NCBI GenBank assembly: GCA_000708835.1
Contig: DF237255.1
Coordinates: 42,597-106,596, forward strand
Origin: Klebsormidium nitens
Taxonomy: Eukaryota > Streptophyta > Klebsormidiophyceae > Klebsormidiales > Klebsormidiaceae
DNA: 64,000 nt
Direction of reading: 5' to 3'
Shown: positions 1 to 10,947 of the stretch, piece by piece
How the letters are laid out: every line of letters begins with the position of its first letter
How positions within the stretch are numbered: position 1 is the stretch's first letter
Position numbers and translations under genes: made by a program
Notes under the pieces: generated by a model
Database searches by the model: none
Told to the model about the DNA's origin: nothing
What the model saw: only the letters and a program-made list of their open reading frames with translations

Positions 1-3000
1 AGTTCCAATCTCAACCATCTTGAGGCTATCGCGTCCCTGCTCAAGCACCCCGAAATCAGCTGTGTGGTTAACATCCTTCAGACCATCAGCTTCCAGAGAC
101 AACTCCTCAGTGGTGCTGCTTCCAGCCTAAGAAACGGCACAGAGCTTTGCACCGCAGCGGTAGACCTTGTCTGCTTGTTCAGAGGCGAGCCAGCCTGGAT
201 TGTCGTATCTGCTCGCAACCCTGACTTTGTAAGCTGGAACAACCTTGGAGACGAAGAGAAGCCATCTTCTTCGACAAAGTCTTTTCACGGCCCCTCAACA
301 ACCACCTCCGGTGCTCCCTTGACTAGCCCAGGAGCCTCGTTCAATTCTCTGAAAGAGCCATCGAAGCCAGCTGAACTTCCTTCGGAGGCTTTGAGCGCCA
401 GTACTCTCAGCCAGACGCGCAGGCCAAGGCCAACCCACGACACATGCTTGAAGGACCGCATTGCCGGACTGTTAGATGCGGCCAGGGGGTCAAGCCAACT
501 CCACAGGCCAAGCAAGATTGTCCTCTATTTCGCTCGCGGCCTGCAGGCGTCCCTTCAATCACACCTTCTGGAAACTTTTGGAGCCGTTCCTTGTGCGCTG
601 ATTAAGTCACTGGGTTTTGAGATCTCTCTAAACCCCGACCCGAGTCAAGAACGACCAACGCATTTAGGCAGCCAGGTATTGGACGCAATAGGTAGGAGGC
701 TCTCTGCGGATATGGCCCCAGATTCAGAAGCACTGGCGTGGTCCCTGGTCGAAAGCTTTCCCAGCCCTACCCCTCCCGTCCGTCCCACATCCCCCTCAGA
801 TGACGCCAGCAAGGGGGCTGATGGCGTCAGCAAAGAGTGGATAGTCCTGGAAGACCCTTGCGTTCCTACTGATCAGAGCCCCTGTGAAAAGGACTCCTTG
901 GCGAGTGCCTCTGGAAGGGAGGAAGCGAACAGAGGAAGTGTGGTGGTGAGGGGAGGGTTAACTGCAACCGGGAGCAGGGTTAGGGGCCAGGTTATGAACG
1001 CGGTCCGACAGCTGGAGAATGGAGAGGGATGTGCGAACGATGGGCATTGTGCAGCAGCCGAGAATTCCACCAAACGCGGACAGCTGGAGGCGTTGCAAAC
1101 GGCGCCTACGCTTGAGGGCTCGTTTGTTGCGATTGACGGCCCGGAAGGCAGCTTCGAGAGTGGGGATAGCCTGGGACCCGGAGAGACGGCGGGCGAACTA
1201 GGCCCGGGGGCAAAGAGTCCGGCCCCGTTGGAAAAAGGCTGGGTGGCGCTCCGCTTGGGGGACGACGTTTCTGCTTTTCAGTCATCCCTTGCGAACGGGC
1301 CTTCAAATCTTGGAAGCGGTTCAAGGGGTGAAGACAAGGAGTGGGTCGCCCTTTCAGCCGCTGGGCCTCAAGGGAAGGCATTGCCTAGGAGTGACGTCAC
1401 CAGGGGAGATGAAAAAGGGGGCCATTGGATCGGGGTTCAGCAACCCGGGCTAACGATCAAGACTTTGGAAGCAGTCCCTGGGGAGTGGGTCGGAGTTGCA
1501 CGGTCAATCACCGAGTCGGAGCAGAACATAGTCCCGGAACGGACAGACCGGAAAGGGCACGACGATACCAACGGAACGAAGGGCGATCCGTTTTCAGGAG
1601 TGCAGAAGGCGAGCAGCGTGAAAGCTGAGAAGAGAACAGAATCAAAGGAAGAGCAGAAAGAGAGTTCGAAACAGAAGAAACCAGAGAGGAACGGAATTTG
1701 GGGAAACGGAACGGAGCCAGGCGGACCAAGTAGAATGACAGCGGCGCCACAGTTGGCCCAGCTCTCTGCCGTCAGGTGTACAAAATCCGCGACATGTGGC
1801 ACGACCCCGGACGTCCGAAGAACGCAATCGGAAGAGCACGGGGAAGACGGTTCCGGGTTAGCCGAAGGTCGGTTCCGGACGCTTAACCGGGTTCCGCTGA
1901 GTGCTCGGCCAGCCTCATGGCCGGCGGGGTTGAAGCTGGTTAACTTAGACACGACGGCCCTGGTTGCGCTCGTCTCGGGGATAACCAACGGCGCAGCGGA
2001 GGGGCTCCGCACGATGCCGGAGCAAGTGTTCAGGGAGCGGTGGAAGGGAAACGCAGATTTTATGCGCGACCAGGTGACTGGGTGTCTTTTCGATCCATTA
2101 CATTACATTTTTTAGATTCCAAAGAACAGCCTTGCCCTTATCATGCAATCTCGGGACACAAAGCGAACCGTCTTTTGGTGTGTCTTGCTCTCAAGCCCTT
2201 TTGATAGCCACAGTTCTCTATCAGCTGGTTCCGCCAATACTCATCAGTAGCGCCCCTTGACCGAGGGTTCTCGATTTGGTCTCGCTGACCTGTCGGTCAT
2301 CTACAAAGGTTCACATCGCGAAGGCGCTTCGTGCGCGGTGCTTCTGGGACGAATGTCAGATTTTATTATGAGCAACATCACATCACTCAGGCCCTTGTCT
2401 GTCACTTCCCCTATCTTTTCGACGGCCACCATGCGCTGAAAGTCCTTGGTCGCCTTAGCTTGGTCACAATATCTAACACGGAGCTCCTCAACCACCGTCG
2501 AATCTGTCTAACTTCCCCTGCTTTTGATCATGTGTTTCAGTCCGCTGGCCAGCAGATCGTTTCTCACACCGCAACTTCTTCACGCCGCTGACGTCACGCA
2601 CGCCTGATGTAGCTCCACCCTCCCTCTATCACGAGTCTGACCCCATTCCGCTAGCCAGCAGACTGATGACGTCACGCTCCTCTCACGTAGCTTCAACCTC
2701 GCCCTCCTCACATCGAGGCGGAGTTGTAAGATACCCACAGCTGCCCCACTTAGAATCGGTCCCCTTCCGGTGCGTGCTGATTGATGACGTCACGTTACAT
2801 CTTCGAGTCGCTGACGTAACTTTGCCTTCCCTCTTCTCAGGTCGAGGCGGAGATCTAGAGTTGTAGTAGTCGCAGCTGCCCCTACTTACAAATCGGTCTT
2901 CTTCCGGTGCGAGCAGACTGACGACGTCACGTGACGTCTTCGCGCCGCTGACATTGCTTTCCCTTCCCTCCCCTCAAGTTGAGGCGGAGCTGCAGTACCC

Positions 3001-4061
3001 GCAGCTTCCTTACGTAGAAACGGTCCCCTCCGCTGCGAGCTGATTGACGACGTAACGTCAGTGAGCCGCTGACGTAATTGTCCCCTTTTTCTTCTTAGGT
3101 TGAGGCGGAGCTGCAGTACCCACAGCTGCCCTACTTAGAAATGGTTCTAATGTGACCAGAAAATCGCTGACGTAAGTTTCCCCTATTTCTTCTCAGGTCG
3201 AAGCGGAGCTGCAGTACCCGCAGCTGCCCTACTTAGAATCGGTCTCCGCGGACAAGGCCCTCCTGGTCACCCAGTACGTCTTGCGGGAGTTCGTTTCTAT
3301 TGTGAGCGTCGTCGGGGGCGAGGAGGAGCAGGCGCGCGCGGAGCGCGTCCTCAAGCGGTGCTGGTGAGAAGCTGACAGTCGCTGCTCTTTAACCTTGCTC
3401 CGTTGATGGCTGACCTTGGCCGTTGCTTTTTTCGATCGTAACTCCAGTCAAGGCGTCTTTTAAGCCAAAGTGCTCAACGGGTTGAACACCTCGCGAAACC
3501 TGCTGCTTCATGGCTGGACTTGACTGGCCTCGCTTCCTCGTTCTCCGCTTTCGAGGCGTCGATTCTACTGAAGAGTGAGAAACGGTTTGATGGTTATCGT
3601 TGGCCCAGGGTCAAAGTGGCAGTTCCCTGGTGCATCGAGTCGACTAATCTCAGAATGCTGTTCCTCTGGGGCTCCATACTCTCAAAACTTGCTCGTCAAC
3701 GTGCATTTCTATGCAGAAACGCGTGCAGCATGGGTACGGAGGCATTACGGTTCTGAAGGTGAAGCTAGTCGAACAGAGCACACATTGCCTTTTGTCGGCA
3801 CAAAAAATTGCGTTCGCAACGAATTTTTGAGCCCGCGTTGTTTAAACTCTCAGGCTCATCGCGGACAGTCCCTCGGACCGCCTCCGCAGCCTGTCCCCCA
3901 GCCGGGCAATCAAAGCGCGCCACGTGGCGATCTTCGGCACGGCGGACGCCTGGTCCTGTCCGACGCTCACCTCGAACGCGGCATTCGCGAGAGCCGTCCA
4001 AAAGCAGGGGGTGCCGCTCTGGGTCCTGGAGCACCGCCCGAGTGCGCTTGTGGGCTGCTGA
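1..4061 (+). CDS. DUF1308 / C7orf25 (UPF0415)-like protein, 5' partial
   Basis: Three exons: 1-2073 (enters the window already in frame), 3197-3363 and 3854-4061, giving about 815 residues. Splices: CAG|GTGACT, TCTCAG|GTCGAA, TG|GTGAGA, CTCAG|GCTCAT; phases agree. The N-terminal part ends in FVSWNN. The DUF1308 core follows at the exon 1/2 boundary (VNLDTTALVALVSG) and in exon 3 (VAIFGTADAW, then SNAAFARAVQKQGV), matching the C-terminal signature of human C7orf25 as I remember it. The family is conserved in eukaryotes, is thought to carry a PIN-like fold, and has no settled function. Odd here: a linker of roughly 500 residues, rich in S, P, G, E and K, separates the two conserved parts and carries iterated W-x-x-L/V motifs. 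Intron 1 (1.1 kb) is full of copies of the exon 2 start. The real 5' end lies outside the window. Family call is firm; exon 1 upstream is unseen. Confidence 0.88.
2712..3260 (+). repeat. Tandem copies of the DUF1308 intron 1 / exon 2 junction
   Basis: Four degenerate copies of the exon 2 opening (GAGGCGGAGCTGCAGTACCC and on to GAATCGGTC) lie head to tail before the real exon at 3197. They start at about 2712, 2841, 2978 and 3099, with spacings of about 129, 137, 121 and 98. Copies at 2841 and 3099 keep an AG acceptor; those at 2712 and 2978 have lost it (TCAC, TCAA). Still weaker relatives lie at about 2540 and 2655. Each unit also carries a TGACGTCA or TGACGTAA word. Confidence 0.85.
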
Positions 4062-6416
4062 CACGTGGCGCTTGCGGGGGGCTGACACGTGTCAGGATCA
4101 GTGGAACGTCGAAAGGCTGGACGCCGAGATAAGGATGTTGAGAGCATGTACGGCAGTAAGATGTAGGTCTGGTGCGAGTAGCCTCGTAGAAATGCACAAG
4201 AGAGAGCGCAAGTAACAGCTTTTCGAAACAGAGCAGGTTCAGCGACGGTAACAAAGACGGTGAGGTAGATGTACAGTGGCTCGCCTTAGGAGGCAGATGC
4301 TTCACGAAAATTGTAAAGTGTGCTCGCGGATGCTACATTTGGAACTGGCGTGCAGAAATAGGACTGCGGTTCAACCGACGAGGGGCCAAAAGATGGTTGA
4401 GACCACGCAGCACTGTAAGAGCGGACTCGCCACGATACTTATACTCTAGCTTGAGGGAAGAGAATTCTCTGTTAGGAGGCAAGTTTGCCCGAGAAAACGA
4501 TAGAACGAGAATAGTTGTTCGATTGTGAGCCAGCGAGACCCTGTACTGAGGAAACAATTGAGGCAGTTTTTTCCTTGAAGGACGATCCGAGGCCGGGCTC
4601 GTTCGCGTAGCCAGCCCGAGCTTCAGAAGGCTAGGTGTGAACATCGAGGGCCGACTGTCAGTATCTTTTTAATGAGCGAAGGTCTACACTTTTGGTGACG
4701 TTCTTACCTTGAACCTTGCAAGAACCGTCCTCGAAATTAAGTAATGGTGTAAGCGCGTTCGTTGGATTGGATCGAATGCAGGAACTCCGCTTGCTTGGAT
4801 CTCTGACTGTATCAACCAGACATGAAGGCCTTGTAAGCGCATCATATTTGCTTTGATTCTGGAAGCTTTCGGACTGCATGGAGCGTGGATCTTCTCGCGC
4901 ATCCTAAGTTCCAAGGTTGCATGCACAATGCGAGCGGATCGAGCTCCGAGTGAGCACACACACTAAATCTCTAGCTGCGTGCAATTCATCATGATCCGAT
5001 CTGGCCCAGAACGCGCTCCTGACGCATGTTTGCGGGCAGTCATCTTTTTATTTAACTCGAGAGATCCACAAACGTAATCAAACGCGCCGGCATACATGCG
5101 TAAATCGTCATCGTACTGGACTCCGTCCACCAGTATTGTTGGCGCATGGTGCGAACTGAGCTGAGTCCGATCCCCCTCAACAAGAAAGTAGCAAACATCA
5201 ATTTGAAGATAGCTGAGTAGCTTGTGTTGCCAATGACATTTAAACATGCAGAACAGAATTCCAATAGCCGAATTCCTGCACATGATTAACAACATAATCA
5301 CAGTAACAATATTTGACTGTGTGTGGTGATTCTGAAGCTCGGGCGGGTTAGTGCGTGAGTTTCTACGGTGTTTCTACGTACAAGCTAGCCGCTTCGTAAG
5401 AATCATGCGCACCCGTACGCTTGGATTCAAGTTCTGTGCCTAAGAAACCAAGTCAAAGTAAACCCTGAGGGTTAGTAGAGATTGTTGCAATTAAATCTGA
5501 TCATTGTTTCAGAATCCAGGCTCGTTCGCAGCTTGCACCTCTTGGCGACCTGATTCGCCTTTGTCATCCTACTCTGTGATAAGTTTGCAGCTGTTATTCG
5601 GGTAAACTGTCTTTGACCCCTCACGCTATCAGACGGCCATTCCAATCCTTAAGAGATCTCGTTGGCCTCCTAAGTCCAATCCTGCGACAGAAAGGAAAGA
5701 AGAGAAGCTCAGAGATCTCGAGCTTGAAAGAGCGAGGAATGTAAAGATAAAAACTCTCAAAAAGCTGAGGGTCTCAGTCCATACTCCCGTCATATCGTCC
5801 TTGTATCGATGGAGTCCTCCTCTTCATCACAACTCCATGATTCTGATTTGTCCAAAAAAGCTTATCCCGTGGGTTAACTTCAGTCAGCAGCTCCGAAATA
5901 AGGACATTTATGGCGACATCCCCACTGCGAGAGTGTTCTGGATCTTTACTATGCTAATCACCCAGTTTCTTGTGCTGTTGCGACGGTGACAAGTGGGCGC
6001 CGGTGGGATTGGCAATTTTCAAAATCCAGAATTACGTAAGACAATCGAGCAATAGCTGGGCTTTGCGAAACCCCGATTCGAAGGCAACCGCCGCACGCCT
6101 TCATAGGAACACATTAGCCACACAAACACTTGGCAGCTAAGAAAGCGTCCAAAAACCAGCAAACAGCTGACGGCATAAGTCGGAGCCCAAGGGCGTTCAA
6201 CTGATCCACAAAACTGTTTCGCTACTAACCAAACCTGGTTAACGGCCGTTGACCAGAACCTGATCAGCAAAAGAGCATCTAACGCGTGTCTAACCAGGCT
6301 TGGTTAGGTGTGGTTTTCTCCTGTAGCTTGTACCCACTGATTTGTGCCAACTAAAAATCAGGGCAACAATTAGACAAGCGCCGGGAGCTTACGTGGCATC
6401 AATGGCTATCACCAGT
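4062..6416. other. Convergent intergenic region, no gene seen
   Basis: This lies between the stop of the plus-strand DUF1308 gene and the stop of the minus-strand tectonin gene, so it holds both 3' ends. Open frames are short, overlap on both strands and match nothing I know. Just past the DUF1308 stop a short segment (GGCTGCTGACACGTG) is repeated once about 25 bp on. At 6239-6320 there are GGTTAACGGCCGTTGACC and AACCAGGCTTGGTT words like those in nearby introns. Confidence 0.5.
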
Positions 6417-9400
6417 TTACACTGTATATCTGTACACCTTGCCGTTCTTGTCCAGGCCCCAGACGGTGGGGTAACCCGCGCTGATGGCCGAGAGGGATCC
6501 CTCTTCCTTGAACCAAGCGCCCGTTTCACTCGTGTTCATAACCCAGCGGAAGATGCTGCCTTTGGCGTCCACCGCCCATACTCCGCACAGACCAGTGGAA
6601 ATCTGGACGGGATATCCAGAATCAGGGATTCGAGGAGATTATTTTGGGCTCTAAAACTTGAAGCAAAAGAAGACTGAACCGAAAGAACTCTTTTTTCTTT
6701 TAAATCTTGCGCGGATTTCGCTCCTGTTGGGATCCAACGGTACCCTCCGCCTTTGGCGTCTACCGCCCACAGACCGCACAGGCCAGTGGAAATGTGGACG
6801 GAATTTCGCAAGCAGGGGGTTAGCGTGTGATTTTGGGCTCAAAGAATTGAAGTATAAAAAGACTGAGGATCTGAGTTAGGTCTCGAAGGTTGCTGCCAGG
6901 ACGTTGAGACAAAAAGGTGGTTGAGACAGCCAATCTTAGGGTACTGCTGTGCATCGTTGGGAACCGGATACACGGTGAAGGAACCGTAAACGTGTTCCCG
7001 GTACAAGCCAGCTTGATAACCGGGGGAGCCTCAGACAGTGCCTTCTTAGACAAAACGACCTCGTTCATCTCAAGTGGCTGTAGGATGCCAATAAAGGTCG
7101 TGAAAGGGGGCTGAGGGTGCCGTTCTGAATGGTCCGGAGACGCGCTCTAGGGTCTACGATCGAACGCTTCAAAAGGGCATTGGAGAAGCTGGTAAAGGGA
7201 CACAGGCAGGATCCGAAGATCTGTCTACAGACCTCGTTACTGGCCAATCTGTGGCCTTCTATCAAGACATTGTGGTTTACATCCGGTTAAATGCCCGTTG
7301 ACCAAGTACGTTAATCAACGAGGAAATATCTGTGGCTGATTCGATGCCCTTCTATCGAAGAACGTGGTTCACGTCCGCTTAATTGCACCTTAACCAAGCA
7401 TGATACCTGAAGAGAAAGATTTCGTTCAGTGCCTTCTATCGAAAGAACGTGGAACGTCCGGTTAACTGCCCGTTGACCGAGTACGAAAAAGGAAAAGAGA
7501 GAAGGGATTATTTGGCACCTGCTTGACACTGTCGCGCCCCTCGGGCCCGGGGACGTACACCCACCGCCCCGAGAAGCGTCGGTACACCTTCTTTAATTCG
7601 CCCAGTTGGATGCCCCAGAGGTCGCCGTAATCGTTGGTGTCAATCGCGTCCAGCAAGCCGTCGAGCTGGATCCACTTGCCTGCAGCATGACACCAGTTTC
7701 ATGCAACGCCGCTTATTATCACTTAAGCTGACTTTGGGGTCAGAAGCTGCTCAAAGCACATGCCCGTTGTTACTAGGATCATGCAAGGATTCAACTGTGC
7801 TAGCGCTCGACCGTTCAAAGAAATTAATTGAAGGACCGACAGACCTTGTTGGCGCAGCACCGGTGTCAAACAATGGGTCTGGAATGAAGGGAACAGGGAC
7901 CGTAAACCTAACGTGGTTAGTCTCTGGTTCAGTGCTCTTCTACTCAAAAGAAACTTGGTTTACGTTTGGTCGATCGCCCGTAGATCAAGCTTAGTTAAGG
8001 GCGATAACTTTCTGTCAAAACCGAAAGGGCGACACTGAGTTGTTACATTCTTGCCAATCTTCATTGCAGCCCCTCTGAGAAGAGCATCCGCATGGAAACT
8101 GGTACGCCCCTCTTTCTCGAGAAGTGAACAGGCGTGCATGTAGCAACAAGGGGCTGTTCGGTTGTGAATATCACCAAAAAGACGCTGGAACATAGCTTGC
8201 TCATAGGCGATATTGCCATTTTTATCAGAGCCATCAATCTCTGTTTGCGGTCGACTTGGACCCTGATTTCGAACGATCTGTCCCTAGTCTCGAGAGGTTG
8301 ACCTTCACCCCTCTTGACACCGTCCGAAAGAGGATCTGGGTCGGGAAGAGGTCCGATGATTATCAGATTTAAGACTGGTCAATAAGGCTGATATCAACCT
8401 CCGCTAGGGAACTGAACTTCGAGGCTCTCCTTCTAACCGGATCAGAGCTTGACAGAGGAGAAATCTCGAGTCCGCACACCTTCTCCCTGGTACTTGAAGA
8501 TCTGGCGTTTCGTGTCGATGACGTACACGTCTTGCCCGGAGGCCACGTGGGCGATTTTCCCGCTGCCGGGCATTGGAGTGACCTCAACAAACTCCGGGGC
8601 GGCTTCGTCCCTGCCAAACCACGGGCCAAAAACAGGTTATGACTCGGTTATGATTCGGTTAACGTCTTGTTTTCGCTGACAAGTGACTGCTTACGAAGAA
8701 GTAATGCTTTGCTGATTGGGGTTTGATAAACTGCTTCCAAGCAGTGTACAAACCGTCAACCTGAGCCGCGACTGGTGAGTAACCGACTTGAACCCACCCA
8801 AAATTCTTTCCCGGACAATTGCGCAAACGGTAACAAAAGGAGCCCCTAATCACGAGCCCCTAATCACGATTGATTGAAGGGCTGGTACCAAAATCGAATC
8901 AGGTTCCCCTGGTTGAAGGGCTCTTGACCAGCCAGAAAACAAGCCTGGTTAACACTGGTAACTTCTTGTGTAAGAAGTTTACCAACTTACCACTGGTACA
9001 GCTGATTCTGTCTGTCAACAGCCCACATGCCGCTAAATCCGGCCGAAACCTGCGCCATCTTCCCAGTTGCCTGGCTCCATTCAGTGCCGTCGAACAGATA
9101 TACGTTGTTCGCAGTATCGGTGCCCACTACCGTTTTCTCGTCCCCACTGCTGATGGTTTTGAGGCCGCCCGGCATCTGGGTCCAGCCCATGCTGATTGGG
9201 GACGCCTGCAGAAAGGGGTTTGCAGTTCAAATGTCTGCCCGGTGACTGAATCTAAAATCAGTGCTAGCTCATGCTAATAGGGGATGCCTGCAGAAAGTAA
9301 GGGATTTGCAGTCAAAAAGTCCGCTCGTTTGCTGGTTCCAAATCGAGTCCAGCCCATGCGGCTGATTGGGGACGCCTGCAGAGAGGAGTTTGAGTCAGAA

Positions 9401-10947
9401 ACTCTGCTCGGGTACTGGTTCTGAAGTCGGGTCCAGCTCAGGCTGATTGGGGTCACCTGTAGAAAGAAATCTATGGTGCAGAGTCCGCTTGGTTACATGT
9501 TCTGAAGCGCGGTCCAGCTCATGCTAGTTGGACATGCCTGCAGAAAGGGGTTTGCAGTCAAAAAGTCTGCTCGGTTACTGGTTCTGTAATTGGGTTTAGC
9601 CAATGCTAATTGGGGATGCCCACAGAAAGGGGTTTGCAGTCTACAAGTCTGCCCGGTTACTGGCTTCGAGATTGGGTTTAGCCAATGCTGAGTGGGGCAG
9701 CCACCAGAAAGGAGTCTGCAGTCAAAAAGTCCGCTCGTTCACTGGCTCCCAAATTGGTGCTAGCTCATGCTGAATGGCACGCCTGCAGAAAGGAGTCTAT
9801 GGCAGGGAATCCGCTTGGTTACTTGTTCTGAAGTTGGGTCCAGCTCATGCTGATTGCGGACGCCTGTAGAAAGGAGTCTATGGTGAAGATTCCGCTCGGT
9901 TACTTGTTCTGAAGTCGGAGTCTCGCCCATGCTGATCAGGGACACCTGCAGCTTAGGAGTCTGCATCTGAAACGTACTGTGCTCATAACAGTCAAGCCCG
10001 GTCACTTGTGAGTTCTTCGTCCAAGGTTTTTCAGAGGCAGTTAGATCTCTGAAGAAAGGAGATCAGGGTGCATTACCCACTTTGGGGTTTCAAACTCCAA
10101 TTTTGACCAGCATTGGTGCAGATCAGATTTTTGCTTACGAACACATGAGCAGGGTGCAAAAGTGAGTTGCTTCAGCCTGAAGGCACTAAGGAGAGTCCTG
10201 GCGCAATTCTGATCATGCAATTCAGGAAGAACCACAAATCTTACAAAGCCAATTTAGGGAGGCTGCCTATCGCATTTCTGAACAGGCATTGTCAAATGAC
10301 CAAGAATTGGCCGTTGCCCAAATCAAGCTGAAACCTTTGGGGTAGGGTGTTGGGTTGGGATAATTGGTTTGATTGACCCTCACATTTGAACCCGTCAATT
10401 TCAAATTGAAAGGAAATGCAATGCAACAGCCAAAAGCTCAAGCGAGCCCGTAAGAATCCAATGCCAATCCAGTCAATGCCAGATACACGAATTCCAGCAA
10501 TTCTCTAAAATAACGTCCTCCAGTCGTCCGCTGCGCATTGGGATCTCATCCAGCCGCATTCCCCTGTAGCGGCGCTTCTTCAGCCCCCGGTTCTGCGTCC
10601 GCAAAGCTAGAATTTCTCAGCAGAAGGGCAAGTTCTGGACCTGCTGAACTTGTTTAAAGAACCTGGTTAAAGAACCTGGTTAGAGAACCTGCTCAAGGTC
10701 AGCCGTTCCGGCACCCACTCACCTTGACTTTGCTTCCTCTGCAAGGAAAGGCCTCAACTGGCGCGTACTGGATCTTCCGGCCCCACATATTCCCGCGGCA
10801 AACAAGCTCCCTGCCGGCATTGCTGCCGCGCACATTGACACCGTCTGCATTTTGAGCGCCCGCCGCAGCAGACGACGACGCTGTTCTGGCAAAGGGCGCG
10901 GCAGACTGCCCGCAAAAGCGGGCGACGCTCAGGGATGAGGCCATCAT
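6417..10947 (-). CDS. Tectonin-type beta-propeller (lectin-like) protein with N-terminal presequence
   Basis: Five exons on the minus strand: 10947-10723, 9205-8991, 8610-8480, 7679-7519 and 6602-6417, giving 305 residues; all phases agree. Exon 1 encodes about 75 residues rich in A, S, R and G and poor in acids (MMASSLSVARFCGQ start), like a plastid or mitochondrial presequence. Exons 2-5 encode six tectonin blades with the repeated core G-x-W-A-V-D-x-x-x-x-x-Y/F-x-W: MWAVDRQNQLYQW, VYVIDTKRQIFKY, DLWGIQLGELKKVY, VWAVDAKGSIFRW, VWGLDKNGKVYRY. Six blades make one propeller, the length of fish-egg lectin and tachylectin-L6 relatives, which bind glycans or lipopolysaccharide. Ligand here is unknown. 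The presequence ends almost exactly at the exon 1/2 junction, so the targeting exon may have been added to an older propeller. Exon 1 assignment is less certain than exons 2-5. Confidence 0.85.
6741..6880 (-). pseudogene. Dead tandem copy of tectonin exon 5 start
   Basis: In intron 4, about 191 bp from the real exon 5 edge, a copy of the first ~50 bases of exon 5 (GGTCTGTGGGCGGTAGACGC on the minus strand) plus ~90 bases of upstream intron is repeated. The source is about 6550-6690. The acceptor has mutated from CCAG|ATTTCC to CCAC|ATTTCC, so this copy should not be spliced. It is followed by different sequence after ~50 bases of exon likeness. Confidence 0.85.
7240..7500. repeat. Three ~88-bp tandem repeats in tectonin intron 4
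   Basis: Copies begin at about 7252, 7342 and 7430. Each has CCTTCTATCGAAGAACGTGG, then CCGGTTAA, then GCCCGTTGACC and a GTACG end. The last copy abuts the donor side of exon 4. Related words recur in intron 3 (7930-7990) and in polyphenol oxidase intron 7 (24920-24960), so the family is dispersed over introns of two genes. Confidence 0.75.
9180..9960 (-). repeat. Ten-copy ~82-bp array of the tectonin intron 1 / exon 2 junction
   Basis: The acceptor region of exon 2 (CTGCAG|GCGTCCCCAATCAGCATG, minus strand) is repeated head to tail about ten times. CATGCTGATTGGGG-like anchors on the plus strand lie near 9188, 9270, 9355, 9438, 9520, 9601, 9683, 9765, 9846 and 9928. The copy at 9188-9210 is the functional exon edge. 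Many others keep an AG acceptor, some read CTGTAG, and one has lost the site. It fills about half of a 1.5-kb intron. Confidence 0.88.

Noticed and set aside
1437-2012. 191-residue minus-strand open frame opposite DUF1308 exon 1
   Set aside because: Shadow of a GC-rich coding strand; no family likeness and low-complexity content.
9180-9960. CRISPR-like regular array
   Set aside because: Whole units are repeated with no unique spacers; the unit is a splice junction in a eukaryotic intron.
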